A stretch of 64,000 bases of DNA. Source: Luidia sarsii. Its lineage: Eukaryota > Echinodermata > Asteroidea > Paxillosida > Luidiidae. Location of the stretch: positions 18,487,493-18,551,492 of the forward strand of contig OX465102.1 of assembly GCA_949987565.1 (NCBI GenBank), in the 5' to 3' direction. The notes under the pieces were generated by a model that saw only the letters and a list, made by a program, of their open reading frames with translations, had not been told where the DNA came from and searched no databases. A program made the translations under genes and the position numbers. Positions 11,061 through 22,145 of the stretch are shown piece after piece (position 1 is the first letter of the stretch; each line of letters opens with the position of its first letter).

Positions 11061-11281
11061 CCTCAAACGTTAGAGGATCTAACGTTTCGATCCTTTCTCA
11101 AAGGCAAAGGGTTAGGGTTAGGGATAGGGTTAGGGTTAGGCTTGAGGATATGGTTAAGGTTAAATTTGGGTTAGGGTTAGGGAGAACCTTTGTGAAATGT
11201 CTTGCTAGGATCGAAAGTCAGGCCCTCTAATTTTTGAGATTCATGTATCGCAGGTCATTTTCGTCAGTGAGGAGTTTGCAT
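11061..11281. mobile_element. R2 foldback copy inserted into the LINE
   Basis: The left arm (gaggatctaacgtttcgatc, tttctcaaaggcaaag) and right arm (tgctaggatcgaaagtcagg, ccctctaatttttgag) are inverted copies. They surround a TTAGGG-like array. The interrupted reverse transcriptase resumes directly after the right arm. Confidence 0.7.
11107..11183 (+). repeat. Interstitial TTAGGG-like array
   Basis: Runs of ttaggg with variants (ataggg, ttaggc, ttaagg, tttggg) span about 77 bp. This is the animal telomere unit at an internal site. Confidence 0.9.
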
Positions 11282-11600
11282 CAGATATTGTTTTAACGAA
11301 ATCGTTAGCCATTATAAATATCTAGGAATTGTCATGTTTTGTGATCTCAGCTGGATTACCCACATTCATAGTGTCACTTCTAAAGCTACTTAACTGCATG
11401 GTTTTATCAGACATTTTGTTATTAGAAATTAATTAATTCCACTGCTCTAGTTAAATGTTACGCATCCCTATACAGACCACTCATGGAATATGCACCCCCT
11501 GTCTGGTGCCCAACACAGTCATCAATCACTCATTGAAAAGATTAGTATTCGTTACAATTAAAAAACTAATATTTATTACCCCTGGATTCAATTAGGAAAT

Positions 11601-12296
11601 CCTTTGCTGATGAACTTACTTCACTTGTTAACTATTTCTTTCTTTCAAGGCCCGGTCCAGTAAAAATTGTGTGTCATTTTTTTTTATTTATAAAAGTACC
11701 CAGAGTTATGTTACCATTAAATCCAGTCATTGTAATTCTATTATTTTTTTCATCAAGGGGGGACGTGTGGGTCGCACTAACTATATGCAAAATTATCTCT
11801 ATTTTGGTTTCCCAGATTATGGGATAGTCTTCCATCGAATATTCAAGTCATTTTGGTGTTTTTCAATTTCATGAACGGCTACGCAATTACATTCTGTCTC
11901 CTTGTAAAACAATTATATTCCCATCCTAAATACACGTATGCCTAATCTATCATTTATTAAACTTTATGTAAAATGTTCTACATTTATTTATGATATCTTT
12001 ATATTTGTGTTGTTATGGTGGAAAACTCTATATTTATGAAGTTTGCATTTTGCAATCCTTCGCGAATCGGGGTGTTTCCATGTTCATGTTCTGTTCCATG
12101 TTCATGGTTTTGTCACTTTCATATTTCTACTTGCCCTGAAAAATAATAGATGAAATGAAATTACTTTTTTATAATTAAAATACCGACGCTAAGCATCGCA
12201 TATAAAAAAGTAGCCATTGGTTCAATAATTATGATACAGTTTTGTCTACACGTGAGGTCAATAAAGCATTATTTGATAATACAGTATTTATATTGA
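11601..12296. other. AT-rich DNA, nothing recognised
   Basis: It may include more decayed LINE 3' sequence up to about 11880 (attaggaaatcctttgctga resembles LINE tails). No other feature is visible. Confidence 0.35.
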
Positions 12297-12430
12297 CAAA
12301 CCCCAGCAAAGACTTTGACTATTTGGGAGACCACCATCGATGGGCTGGATAGCTCAGGTGGGGAAAACACTGATACGCAGAGGTCTCGGGTTCAAATCGC
12401 GGTCCAGTCAAAGTTTTCTTTGCCATGTTT
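12297..12430 (+). mobile_element. SINE1 copy
   Basis: The order is gcaaagactttgactatttg, ccaccatc, ctggatagctcaggtgg (A box), gggttcaaatcgcggtcc (B box) and cagtcaaagttttctttgcc. Confidence 0.78.
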
Positions 12431-13319
12431 TCAATTATATTAGCAGTTTGAAATGAAATCAAGGTGACTTGTCCTGGTTGATAATGACGAGCGATGATTT
12501 CCATACACCTAACAGTCACAGAAGTGATACATCGTTTTTCACCTCGTTTCAAAAATGGAAGAAACAGTTTTGAAAAATGGAAGAAAACAAAATTGACTTG
12601 TCAGAGACTTGAGCGCTCTCATCATCTGAGTTATAAACCCCTTATATGGCTGTCTTTCGAAATAGTGAACCGAACTGGTCTTTCCCCGAGTGGGGGCGCC
12701 ATTCAGAACCATTAAAACTCATAATTCACTCCGTTTTCTTTAACATGCGAACAACGTTTTGTAAACCTCGCTGCAGTGGCTTGGTGATCATATCAAAAGT
12801 GGATGTAACTTTTTTTTCATTCAATCAAAACAAAGAACGGGTCTTATTAACATTGGAAAACTTAAATGTTCTTTGTCATCTCAAAAACAAGCCATCTAAA
12901 ATATATTTTGTGCAAGTTTCGTTGCAAAACATGTTGGTCCTAGAATCACATAGCAAGAAGACTATTTTCTCGTGGACTTCATCATTACTTTGCTTCAAAG
13001 TGCAAATACTCCTCTGATACGAACGTTAATTGAGAAAATCACTTTTTTTCGAAACTTTTAAAGTGAATGGAAAATACCCTGTAGTTTAAATTGTGTAGTT
13101 GAAATCGGTGAAGATATGCCATCTTGGTAACACTAAATACGATCCGGATATTATATAGCACGAAGAGGCCTTCTAACTGTATATCAATGTTTTATGATTA
13201 ATGAAATAAATCGTGTCTATCTTGTTGTTGACTTCACTCGCTTCTGGCGGTTGTTGTTTTTTCTTTTCGATTTGTGAGAAAGAGCGATGCAAGTCGTGCG
13301 CATGTGCGTCTGGAGCGCG
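12431..13319. other. Unassigned AT-rich DNA
   Basis: A 123-codon open frame starting at 12646 has no family signature, and its composition looks like chance. No splice-flanked exon or array was seen. Confidence 0.35.
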
Positions 13320-13580
13320 CGTCTGGGGTTGTGTTGTTCACGGTTAATAAAGGAGGGTTTGCAGTCTGTGACACCATGTATGACAAAGTCTCTTAAAGAA
13401 GAGGTATGATTCTGAAAAGAAACCGAGTGATAACTCTCTGAAAAAAACCCTGAGGTATAACTCAGAACCATACTTCTTCTTTAAGAGACCTTATACATGG
13501 TGTCACCGCAAGCCCTCCAATAGTGTTTCACCCACCATTCAAAGCCTTCAGTCTTATTTATTTGTTCACGATTAGCAGGC
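13320..13580. mobile_element. R1 copy in inverted (foldback) form
   Basis: Two R1 ends face each other: gtgacaccatgtatgacaaa at 13366 and the mirrored tacatggtgtcac ending at 13504. Mirrored agtctcttaaagaagaggta and ttcttctttaagaga blocks lie between, as do paired gataactct/tataactca centres. The result is a hairpin of about 140 bp. Confidence 0.75.
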
Positions 13581-13819
13581 GCTTTCATCGCCTGTCACAT
13601 TGTTTAAAAACCACCACAAAAATATGTGTGCGTTGAATGATGGTGGAATGTAAAGTTCAACCCAACTGCCCTTGGGAACTGCAATATTACTCCTAACCCC
13701 CGCCCCCAGGCCCAGAAAAGCACCCAGCGTAAAAGCACGCGTGACTCTGGGTTAACACGAGGCTCCTATGGGAAGCTATAAATGACGAGCCCACTGGGCC
13801 GTAAGGCTGCAATAGACAA

Positions 13820-13995
13820 ATTTATTGTGGGTATTTTTTCATCTTATTCGGAACAGAGCAGTAATGGAAACATCCAGAGAAGAATGTGGATAATATGATA
13901 GTCTTCCTTGCTCGTTTCCGCTCGTGTTCGGCACCAAATGAGATGAAAAAATGCCCACCATATGTCACGTGATGGCATGTAAACACTGGTCGTGC
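13820..13995. mobile_element. R4 foldback element (left arm short)
   Basis: It contains gtgggtattttttcatctta, agcagtaatggaaaca, ttgctcgtttcc, ccaaatgagatgaaaaaa and tcacgtgatggcatgtaaac. Other copies are at 21318, 21920 and 52035. Confidence 0.72.
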
Positions 13996-14077
13996 AATCA
14001 GTCTGTTGGATACCTCCGATCCTGTCTATCCGTGGCTTTTCTTTTCTGGCTTTCCCACGGGATCAGGTTGGCTGCTT

Positions 14078-14375
14078 CCAGGTCTGCTGTGATCAGTAAT
14101 TAATTCTTCCCTAGGTGGTTTTATGGGTTCTGCTGTGATCATTGTTTTTCTCTAGGTGGTTTATGGGATATGCTGTGATAACACTAGGTGGTTTATGGGG
14201 TCTGCTGTGATAACAATTTCCTTTATAGGTGGTTTATGGGGTGTGCTGTGATCACAATTTCTTCTCTGCCTTTGAGAAAGGTCCTGCTAGGATCGAAACG
14301 TCAGGCCCACTAAATTTTACCAATTTCTTCTTAGTATAAGTGTTTTGTGGGTTCTGCTGTGATAGTTGCTTCTGC
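14078..14375 (+). repeat. Tandem repeat of about 45-55 bp, interrupted
   Basis: About five units of aggtggtttatggggtctgc plus tgtgat(c/a)acaatttct occur. The array is split at 14266-14320 by a 55 bp R2 fragment. Confidence 0.8.
14266..14320 (+). mobile_element. 55 bp R2 fragment flanked by an 11 bp direct repeat
   Basis: The insert runs from ctgcctttgagaaaggtcct to cccactaaattttac. It is flanked by caatttcttct at 14255-14265 and 14321-14331. The flank continues the surrounding tandem unit, as expected of a target-site duplication. Confidence 0.65.
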
Positions 14376-14789
14376 CTTGGCCCTTTGGTTCTTTTCCCTT
14401 GATGTGTCCATCTAGAGCCACTTTTCAAATGCTTGCTTGTGGTATCCTGAGCACATGACCCAACCATCTCATTCTTGTGACATTTGATCTCAGTCACAAT
14501 GTCTTGACTTTGGGTTGTAAGGTAGAGGTCATCATGGAAATGATCACAGGCCAATAGATCTTACTGAGACATCCATTGTGGAAGGACGACAATGTCTTCC
14601 ATATCGGATTTGGTCACCCCAAGCATTATAAAAAAAAACGCGTGTGCAGCACGCTAAATCGATCTTTAGATGGTCCCACCCTGCTGATTATCAATGAGTG
14701 CGTCTACGTTTTTAGTAGTTTGGGGTCGTGGCTATTGTAGAATAAATAATGCTTCAAGCAACCTTGGAATTCAATGTTTAAGGTTTTCA

Positions 14790-15084
14790 AGTGATATACA
14801 AAAATGTTGCAAACTGCTTACTGACTAAAATTACCAAAATGCAAATCTCAAAATTTAGGGGGCCTGACGTTTCGATCCTAGCAGGACCTTTCTCAAAGGC
14901 AGAGTTACATGGACAAAACAGATACATGTACACGAAGGAAGGGGGAAAGAGAGTGAATAGGACCATATGTGGTTGAATTATCCGAAGACGCTTCATCCAC
15001 ATTTTCACACGGCTAAGACGGTTAAGACAGCATTACTACGGTGAGCAAGGGATTCTATGCCCAGTACACTCATATCTGAGGTTT
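14790..15084 (-). repeat. R2, long copy
   Basis: The order is gttgcaaactgcttactgac, gggcctgacgtttcgatcct, agcaggacctttctcaaagg, acaaaacagatacatgtaca, then gaagacgcttcatccacatt and ctatgcccagtacactcata. It parallels 46315-46800 and, more loosely, 58335-58790. Confidence 0.8.
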
Positions 15085-16489
15085 TGTCAAAATCGGAAGA
15101 TTATATATGGACATGGAGGGTTTTGACTCACAAACAGGCAGTAAATCAATTTGAGAAAAATCCCGTTTCAGGTGTAATGATTAGCAAAAGTCGCATTGGC
15201 TACAGGAACAAAAACATGAACAGAATTTAAGAGATTATACAAACTACAATTTCCAATACCGTCACCGAAGTTGAGACTCTTGCATTATATAATTGAAAGT
15301 GAAGTCATGTATGTTTGCTCTGTGGTCTGTGAGCTGATTCAGTGTCTGTCTGACACCAACAAGTTCTTCTAACATTGTACACAGCGCCCTCTACAGCTTC
15401 CAACCCCTAAACCCCTAACGCAAATTATACGCACCAACAGCAGGATACATTGCCATCACAACGACGACAGCTGTGGAGAGGAACTCCTAGTAATTGACTT
15501 AAGGCATTGGCCGGGGACGTGACAGATTGTAGGTAAGGGCATAGGGGCTACCATTCTGCGGGGCGGTTATGACCTAGTGCTTGTCGGGACCTCCCGGGTC
15601 CATACAAATTGTCTGACAGAGCCATGGGGTTAAGATGTCAAGGGGTTGTGGGCTCCGAGATATTTGTTATGTCGTCGTGTAACAACATGCAAACTTTGTC
15701 AGCAATGAATGCCAACCACCTCGTCCAGAGTGCAGTGTGAGTGTTGTGAAACTGCCGTCGTGTGAAGGTAAGGTGCAACTCGGTCTTGAGATTTGAGTTT
15801 TTGTGTCTATACTGTTTCGTGCATTCCGCTCAAGAGATGTTCACGAATGGGCTTTTTGTCGTGAAAGAAGGGGGCTTTGCATTTCGATAGATGCAGGACC
15901 TTTCTCAAAGACCCTCGCAAGAACAATTAACTTGACTTGCAGAAAGTGCTCGACGGACCATCCGACTGCATGCACTGTTTTGTATAATCCGGTCATTTGA
16001 AAAGTTAAAAAAGTGCAGCAAAGTGCAAATGTTTCCATCACAAGCGATCGGGTACGGTTATTACATCGGATACGTCATCAATTATGACATCATACCTTAC
16101 TTGGTATCCGCTAAACATGTGGACGACACATATAATCGCTCGCTACACGTAGGAATAAGCTCGTAAGAAAAGTCAATTCCTAGTAAATCGTCGTTGCTTA
16201 TTATTTTTGTGAATATGGATGGAGTTGTCCAGAAATGAATTTTTGAATGTTTCGAAGACTTTGAAACAAACACATAAGTCTCAATGTAGGGTATCGAAAG
16301 GTGGGTGCGTGCATGGTGTTGGAAAATTTGCGTTGGGATTTCGTACAGCGCTACAATACGCTGGGTTGCGACAGGGTGGAATGACCACTAACTGTACGGA
16401 TAACTAAACGTATGCGTACGCGTATCCGGGGGTACGCGTATACGTTCGCGTGCGAACCTAGGTACCGGTATTGTCTCAATAATTAAGAA
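15085..16489. other. Mostly unassigned; small R2 fragment and GC palindrome
   Basis: An R2-like scrap (gcaggacctttctcaaagac) lies at 15892-15912. At 16404-16460 there are self-complementary tacgcgta blocks with alternating purine-pyrimidine bases. No gene was recognised. Confidence 0.4.
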
Positions 16490-16745
16490 AGTCTAACATT
16501 TCGATCCTATCCGGAAATTTCTACCACACTAAAAGGTAACTCTACGATAGATCCATCATTTTTGGTCAATTAAGTTAATGAAAAGTTTCAACATATTTGG
16601 AGGGTCTGACGTTTTGATCCTAGCAGGAAATTTCTCCAAGGCAAAGGTCCTGTTAGGATGAAACTTCATGCCCTCTAAATGTTGATATTCGCCTTTTGGT
16701 CATTTCAGTCAGTGAGCAGTTTGCAACATTTTTGCGTATTACGTT
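16490..16745. repeat. R2 cluster with both arms face to face
   Basis: The stretch at 16605-16680 reads tctgacgttttgatcctagc, then ccaaggcaaaggtcctgtta, then ccctctaaatgttg. This is one arm followed directly by its mirror image. A further arm fragment lies at 16490-16530. Confidence 0.7.
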
Positions 16746-16861
16746 TAGTTTGCAACTTATTTGCCAGAGAATTTTTTTTTTTTTTCAAAATTATTTCTTA
16801 TCTTTTTTTTCAACCCAGGGATATTTACAGATAATAACATTTTTGCGTCAAGGAGAATGTA

Positions 16862-16998
16862 CTTCAATGAGGTTTTTCCCTGCTCGACGTGATAAACACT
16901 GAATGCTCTGTACATTGCCCGTTTCCTGATGAAAACAAATCATGCAGCTCGGGCGGGATTCGATCCCGCGACTCCCGCTTTCTAGTGCAGACGTCTAG
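16862..16998 (-). mobile_element. SINE2, best-preserved copy
   Basis: It contains ctgctcgacgtgataaacac, a cctgatgaaaac block, gcagctcgggcgggattcga, tcccgcgactcccgc and agtgcagacgtct. The minus strand gives a clear tRNA-like B-box arm, gggatcgaatcccgcc. Confidence 0.72.
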
Positions 16999-17394
16999 TG
17001 TATATAGGGATCTTTGCTTCAAATAGACATAGCATAAGGTACGGTGTAAAACATACGAAAACGTACTTGCTGAAGGCCCCGTCACTCTTATTTGGACTGT
17101 GCAGGAATCGAGCAGAACATTCCCGAATGACGCATGTTCCAAAATGCCATTTGAGTACATTTTCCATGCATGTACCGGTACTTATAGAAGTGCCCTAGAA
17201 CCCACCTCGAGTGAAGCTTGCCCATTCCTGATGGCGTACTATATAGCATGCGAATGTTGAACTGAGATTAAAGATTACAGGACAGTTCATTACAGATCAT
17301 TGACTACCGGTAGTTTATATGGACACCATGACCATGTTGTGACGAGATCAAAACTAGATAATTTCAATTGTTGATAAGGTAAAGACAAGATTCT

Positions 17395-19470
17395 ATGGAC
17401 CCCATGACCAGATGGAGACTAGAGAATGACAAAATAGGGACAAGATACTGTGACAAGATCGTAACCAGATGGATAGGGACAAGATCCAATGGATACTGTG
17501 ACAAGGTTGTAACCAGATGGAGACTAGAGAATAACAAGATAGGGACAAGATTATAAGGATACTGTGACAAGGTTGTAACCAGATGGAGACTAAAGAAGGA
17601 CAAGGTTGGGACAAGATCATATGGATACTGTGACAAGGTTGTAACCAGATGGAGACCAGAGAAGGACAAGATTGGGACAAGATCGTATGGATACTGTGAC
17701 AAGGTTGTAACCAGATGGAGACTAGAGGATGGCAAGATAGGGACAAGATCGTATGGATACTGTGGCAAGGTTGTAACCAGATGGAGACTAGAGAAGGACA
17801 AGATTGGGACAAGATCGTATGGATACTGTGACAAGGTTGTAACCAGATGGAGACTAGAGGATGGCAAGATAGGGACAAGATCGTATGGATACTGTGACAA
17901 GGTTGTAACCAGATGGAGACTAGAGAATGACAAGATAGGGACAAGATCGTATGGATACTGTGACAAGGTTGTAACCAGATGGAGACTAGAGAATGGCAAG
18001 ATAGGGACAAGATCATGTGGATATTGTGACAAGGTTGTAACCAGATGGAAACTAAAGGATGACAAGATAGGGACACGATCAAATGGATACTGTGACAAGA
18101 TCGTAACCAGATGGAGACTAGAAAATGACAAGATAGGGACAAGATTATATGGATACTGTGACAAGGTTGTAACCAGATGGAGACTAGAGAAGGACAAGAT
18201 CGGGACAAGATCATATGGATACTGTGACAAGGTTGTAACCAGATGGAGACTAGAAAATGACAAGATAGGGACAAGATCATATGGATACTGTGACAAGGTT
18301 GTAACCAGATGGAGACTAGAGGGTGGCAAGATAGGGACAAGATCAAATGGATATTGTGACAAGGCTATAACCAGATGGAGACTAGAGAATGACAAGATAG
18401 GGACAAGATCATATGGAAATTGTGACAAGGTTGTAACCAGATGGAGACCAGAGGGTGGCAAGATAGGGACAAGATCAAATGGATATTGTGACAAGGCTAT
18501 AACCAGATGGAGACTAGAGAATGACAAGATAGGGACAAGATCATGTGGAAATTGTGACAAGGTTGTAACCAGATGGAGACTAGAGGGTGGCAAGATAGGG
18601 ACAAGATCATATGGATACTGGGAAGGGACGATGATTCAACCAGATGGAAACTACAGAATGACAAGATAGGAGACAAGATCATATAGATACTGTGATAAGG
18701 TTGTGACCAGATGGAAACTAGATGATGACAAGATAGGGACAGGATCAAATGGATACTGTGACAAGGTTGTAACCAGATGGAGACTAGAGGATGACAATAT
18801 AGGGACAAGATCAAATGGATATTGTGACAAGGCTATAACCAGATGGAGACTATAGAGAATGACAAGATAGGGACAAGATCATATGGATACTGTGACAAGG
18901 TTGTAACCAGATGGAAACCATAGGATGACAAGATAGGGACAAGATTATATGGATACTGTGACAAGGTTGTAACCAGATGGAAACCATAGGATGACAAGAT
19001 AGAGACAATATTATATGGATTCTGTGACAAGGTTGTAACCAGATGGAAACCATAGGATGACAAGATAGGGACAATATCATATGGATTCTGTGACAAGGTT
19101 GTAACCTGATGGAGACTAGAGGATGGCAAGATAGGGACAAGATCAAATGGATTCAGTGACAAGGCTGTGATCAGATTGAAACTAGAGGATGACAAGATAG
19201 GGACAGGATCAAATGGATAGTGTGACAAAGTTTTAAGACTTGTAACCAAATGGAAATTAGAGGATGACAAGATAGCGACAAGATCATATGTATGCTGTGG
19301 CAAGGTTGTGACCAGATGGAAACTAGAGGATGACAAGATATGGACAAGATCAAATGGATAATGTGACAAAGTTGTAAGACTTGTAACCACATGGAAACTA
19401 GAGGATGACAAGATAGTTACAAGATCATATGTATGCTGTGACAAGGTTGCAACCAGATGGAAACTAGTTT
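17395..19470. repeat. 66 bp minisatellite, about 31 copies
   Basis: The unit is ggatactgtgacaaggttgt, aaccagatggagactagaga, atgacaagatagggacaaga, tcatat. Since 66 is 22 codons and the unit lacks stops in two minus-strand frames, frames of 409 and 317 codons stay open. They are artefacts of the period. Variants of the segment after gactaga (gaatgac, ggatggc, gaaggac, gggtggc) alternate, giving a 132 bp higher-order unit near 17690-17950 and 18320-18590. The right end (19190-19470) uses longer, more divergent units. Confidence 0.95.
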
Positions 19471-19734
19471 CGGGTGTAGCTTCCGAATGCAGCTCGAATG
19501 GAGTCGGGACGCATTTGACGTATTCAGAACGCTTTGAGAACGTAGAATATTCAGACCGCACTTCCAATAATCAGGAATATGCGATGTATTTTCTTTCCGA
19601 CGGCATTCCAGCTCACTCCGCCTCCATTGTGACTATAATTATACGTTACGAAAGTACAGAGGCAGAGTCACCCAATTTCCTGCCCTTTGTTTGCTGGGAC
19701 ATCAAGCTTGTTCGTGATCTCCGAACCGCTTTCG

Positions 19735-19905
19735 CCAGGTTTACAATCAATCTGAATACATCTGAATGCAAACGGGGGCGTGATCCCTTGTATACTGCAG
19801 CCAATTTGTAAATGCTTCTGACTGGCCATCAACCCAACCTCGGCAAAGACTAGTTGAATACGTGGGAAGGCCGCCATCTAAGGGCTGTCTAGTTCAATTT
19901 CCTTG
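19735..19905 (+). mobile_element. SINE1 body, 3' truncated
   Basis: It reads catctgaatgcaaacggggg, cgtgatccc, tgcttctgactggcc, caaagactagttga and gccatctaagggctg. It then stops within the A box. Confidence 0.72.
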
Positions 19906-20579
19906 AAGTCAGCATTGAACAAACCGGTGGACACATTCCGACACGATATTCAATTCCTCAGAGTCAACCGTTATCACGGATCCCTAGAGAGGGATATGTA
20001 TAACATTCGGGCAATGTCGATCAAGATTTATTGGCTCTAGACGAAATGACTTTGAACATGAAAATTCACAGGGGCCTTTGAAAATGAACAGTGGTTTCAG
20101 GGAAAAAAAAATGATCCAAACTGAATTCAATTAGGATAATTTTATGGTCTCAATTCACTTCGCTCAAAGATAATAGGATTTGTATGGATATTTTACTTTA
20201 GTAATTCAAAGCTGGACAGATTCCAGCTAGAATTTCAGATCACTTGAATTCTGCCTCACGTTCGCTATTTAGTTTCATCTACCCTTGTTAGTGAGTATTA
20301 CTACGAAATGTGAGTGCCAAAATACAATTGGAGTCAATTTCGTCTACGGAAGGTCCTGTACATTAAAAGGGCGTTTGGAATCAATCGCCGTGAATCATTA
20401 ACTAATCACCATCTTTTAACAAATCACTCATCAATGGTCTCTCCTCAACGCGCTGAAACATAATAGGGGTTACAATGCAAGTGGGAAGTTAAAAATGACA
20501 TTGGTATAAAACCTCTCATATCCAAATTGGACTGTACACAATGAGATTGCTTATATATATATATAGAGAGAGAATTCAT
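19906..20579. other. AT-rich DNA with short TA/GA tract
   Basis: A tatatatatatagagagaga run lies at 20550-20572. Nothing else was recognised. Confidence 0.4.
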
Positions 20580-20935
20580 TTGCCTGGCCTGGTGATTGAT
20601 GTCACGCGCAGATTGTTCATTACGCGACAGGCCTTGACGTCGCGGCTCTCCGCGCCGCTTGACTGTCGCGAAGCATTAGTTCCCGATCAAAGGGCGGCCC
20701 CACGGGAATTGCTCTGTTGTCCCCTCGATCGGTCCCGCAAAGGTCCCGCCGTCCTATCGGGCAGGAAGCCATCAGACAAGGAACGGGCCTTGCATCAAAT
20801 CTGCCCCGCTATGCGACGGCTTTTTTCATCTTTCGCAACCTTTTACGCCGGCCGGTTCGACATAGTGTCTCCCCGCTTTTCCCTCATGTGGTCATTAGTT
20901 AACTTAAAACATCCCGAAAGCGACTCTTGATTGAC
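20580..20935. other. GC-rich block of unknown function
   Basis: This GC-rich island in AT-rich surroundings has an inverted cgcgacaggcc/ggccttgacgtcgcg start. Open frames of 129 and 61 codons overlap but have no recognisable domain or consistent splice signals. It could be a CpG-type regulatory block, a mobile-element fragment or an unrecognised exon. Confidence 0.3.
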
Positions 20936-21204
20936 TAAAAACATAATAGTGTAGGCTTGGGGTGATTCTGTACATAGGATTGTCTTTAGTTTGTGCCCTT
21001 GTGGATTGTAGCTGAGAAATTGTCAATATTCGAGCGCCAAAGCACAACCACCGATTACTTTACTGTCCCTCAACCCGCACAAATTGACTCCAATGGAGGT
21101 GTGAACCGTTCGACCTTGAGCCAAGCAGGACTGTGGTCACAGCGGCAGAAATGATGTGCTGGGGATATTGCCTTGCAATTCCTTTGGGATCTGTCATTAT
21201 TCTT

Positions 21205-21305
21205 AATAAAAAAATGGGTTTGACGTTTCGATCCCGATAGGGCCCTTCTGAGAGGCAGGTCCTGCTATAGGATCCATACATCAGATCCTCTAAAAAACCG
21301 ATTGC
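21205..21305. repeat. R2 foldback (two arms)
   Basis: The left arm is tttgacgtttcgatcccgat; the right arm is gcaggtcctgctataggatc followed by catcagatcctcta. The arms are mirror images around gagaggca. Confidence 0.65.
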
Positions 21306-21317
21306 GCGAATACTATT

Positions 21318-21532
21318 TGCATGATATACCACCACGTGCATGACTTATAGTGGGTATTTCAATTCTTATCTCATTTGTCACAGAGCAGTAATGGAAACAT
21401 AATACAGAGAAGAATATGGACAATATGAGTCTTCTTTGCTCGTTTCCACTCCTGTTCTGCACCAAACGAGATGAAAAAATACCAGCTATGAGTCACGTGA
21501 TGGGATGTAAACATCGGCCGTGCAATCGGTCA
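21318..21532. mobile_element. R4 foldback element
   Basis: The mirrored arms carry cgtgcatgacttatagtggg and ccagctatgagtcacgtgat. The centre has agcagtaatggaaaca and tgctcgtttcca. No coding capacity. Confidence 0.8.
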
Positions 21533-21919
21533 ATTGCTTTGTCATTCCCACGATTAGTCTCTTACCAAAACGAGAGGAGTGGTATTTTCTCACTTTTGTT
21601 TTTTAATGTTGTTCCCTATTTTGTGTACTTAAATTCCAACCACAAGATCTTTGCTCTTTTTGAGGTAAATTATTGAATCTGTTTGCATTACCTCAAGTCA
21701 AATTGTAGAATATACTAAGAGCGTCGGCAGTACATTGAGCCAATAGGGTGTGTTCGAGTTACATTCCTGTCAAATTTTCAATGAACTGTTTGAAAATTCC
21801 ACCGTTCGGTTTTCCGTTTATTTCCTTTGTATTTTCGGTTTGCATGTTGGTTAATTTGGTCTAGTCAGTTTTGCAGATTGCGGCTTTCTGTTCGTACATG
21901 TCTGTTACCCTTCCTTTAT

Positions 21920-22145
21920 AGACCGATTGCGAGACCACTGTTTACACGCCATCACGTGACTTATAACGGGTATTCTATTCATCTCATCTGGCACAGAGCA
22001 GCGATAGAAATGTACAAAGGAGAACGCGGACAACATGATAGGCCTAGTCTTCTTTGCTCATTTTCCACTCCTGTTCTGCACCAAATGAGATGCGGAAATA
22101 CCCACTATAATTCACGCGATGGCACGTAAACATTGGTCACGTATT
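21920..22145. mobile_element. R4 foldback element
   Basis: The left arm is gtttacacgccatcacgtga (then cttata) and the right arm is its mirror, ending cacgtaaacattggtc. The centre is more divergent than in the 21318 copy. Confidence 0.82.

Larger units (their letters stand above)
10677..11600 (+). pseudogene. Decayed non-LTR retrotransposon reverse transcriptase, split by an insertion
   Basis: Pieces of a LINE reverse transcriptase occur in the right order but in shifting frames. FNSYLSNRSQ is at about 10690. GVPQGSVIGP lies at 10774-10803, where one base is missing before LLFNVF. YADD, the catalytic motif, is at 10862-10873. LLSLNAKKCKLMTITR is at about 10952, SHYKYLGI at 11307-11330 and DLSWITHIHSVTSKAT just after, followed by a broken PLLEYA-PVW-like segment near 11480-11520. 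This order fits the Jockey/CR1-type groups. Frameshifts and stops make it inactive. Positions 11061-11281 are a later insertion (R2 with a TTAGGG-like core). Confidence 0.88.

Noticed and set aside
12646..13017. 123-codon plus-strand frame
   Set aside because: No recognisable domain or splice context; a frame of this length occurs by chance in 64 kb.
17364..18593. 409-codon minus-strand open frame
   Set aside because: It lies wholly inside the 66 bp minisatellite. The period is 22 codons and the unit lacks stops, so two frames are open at once. No domain.
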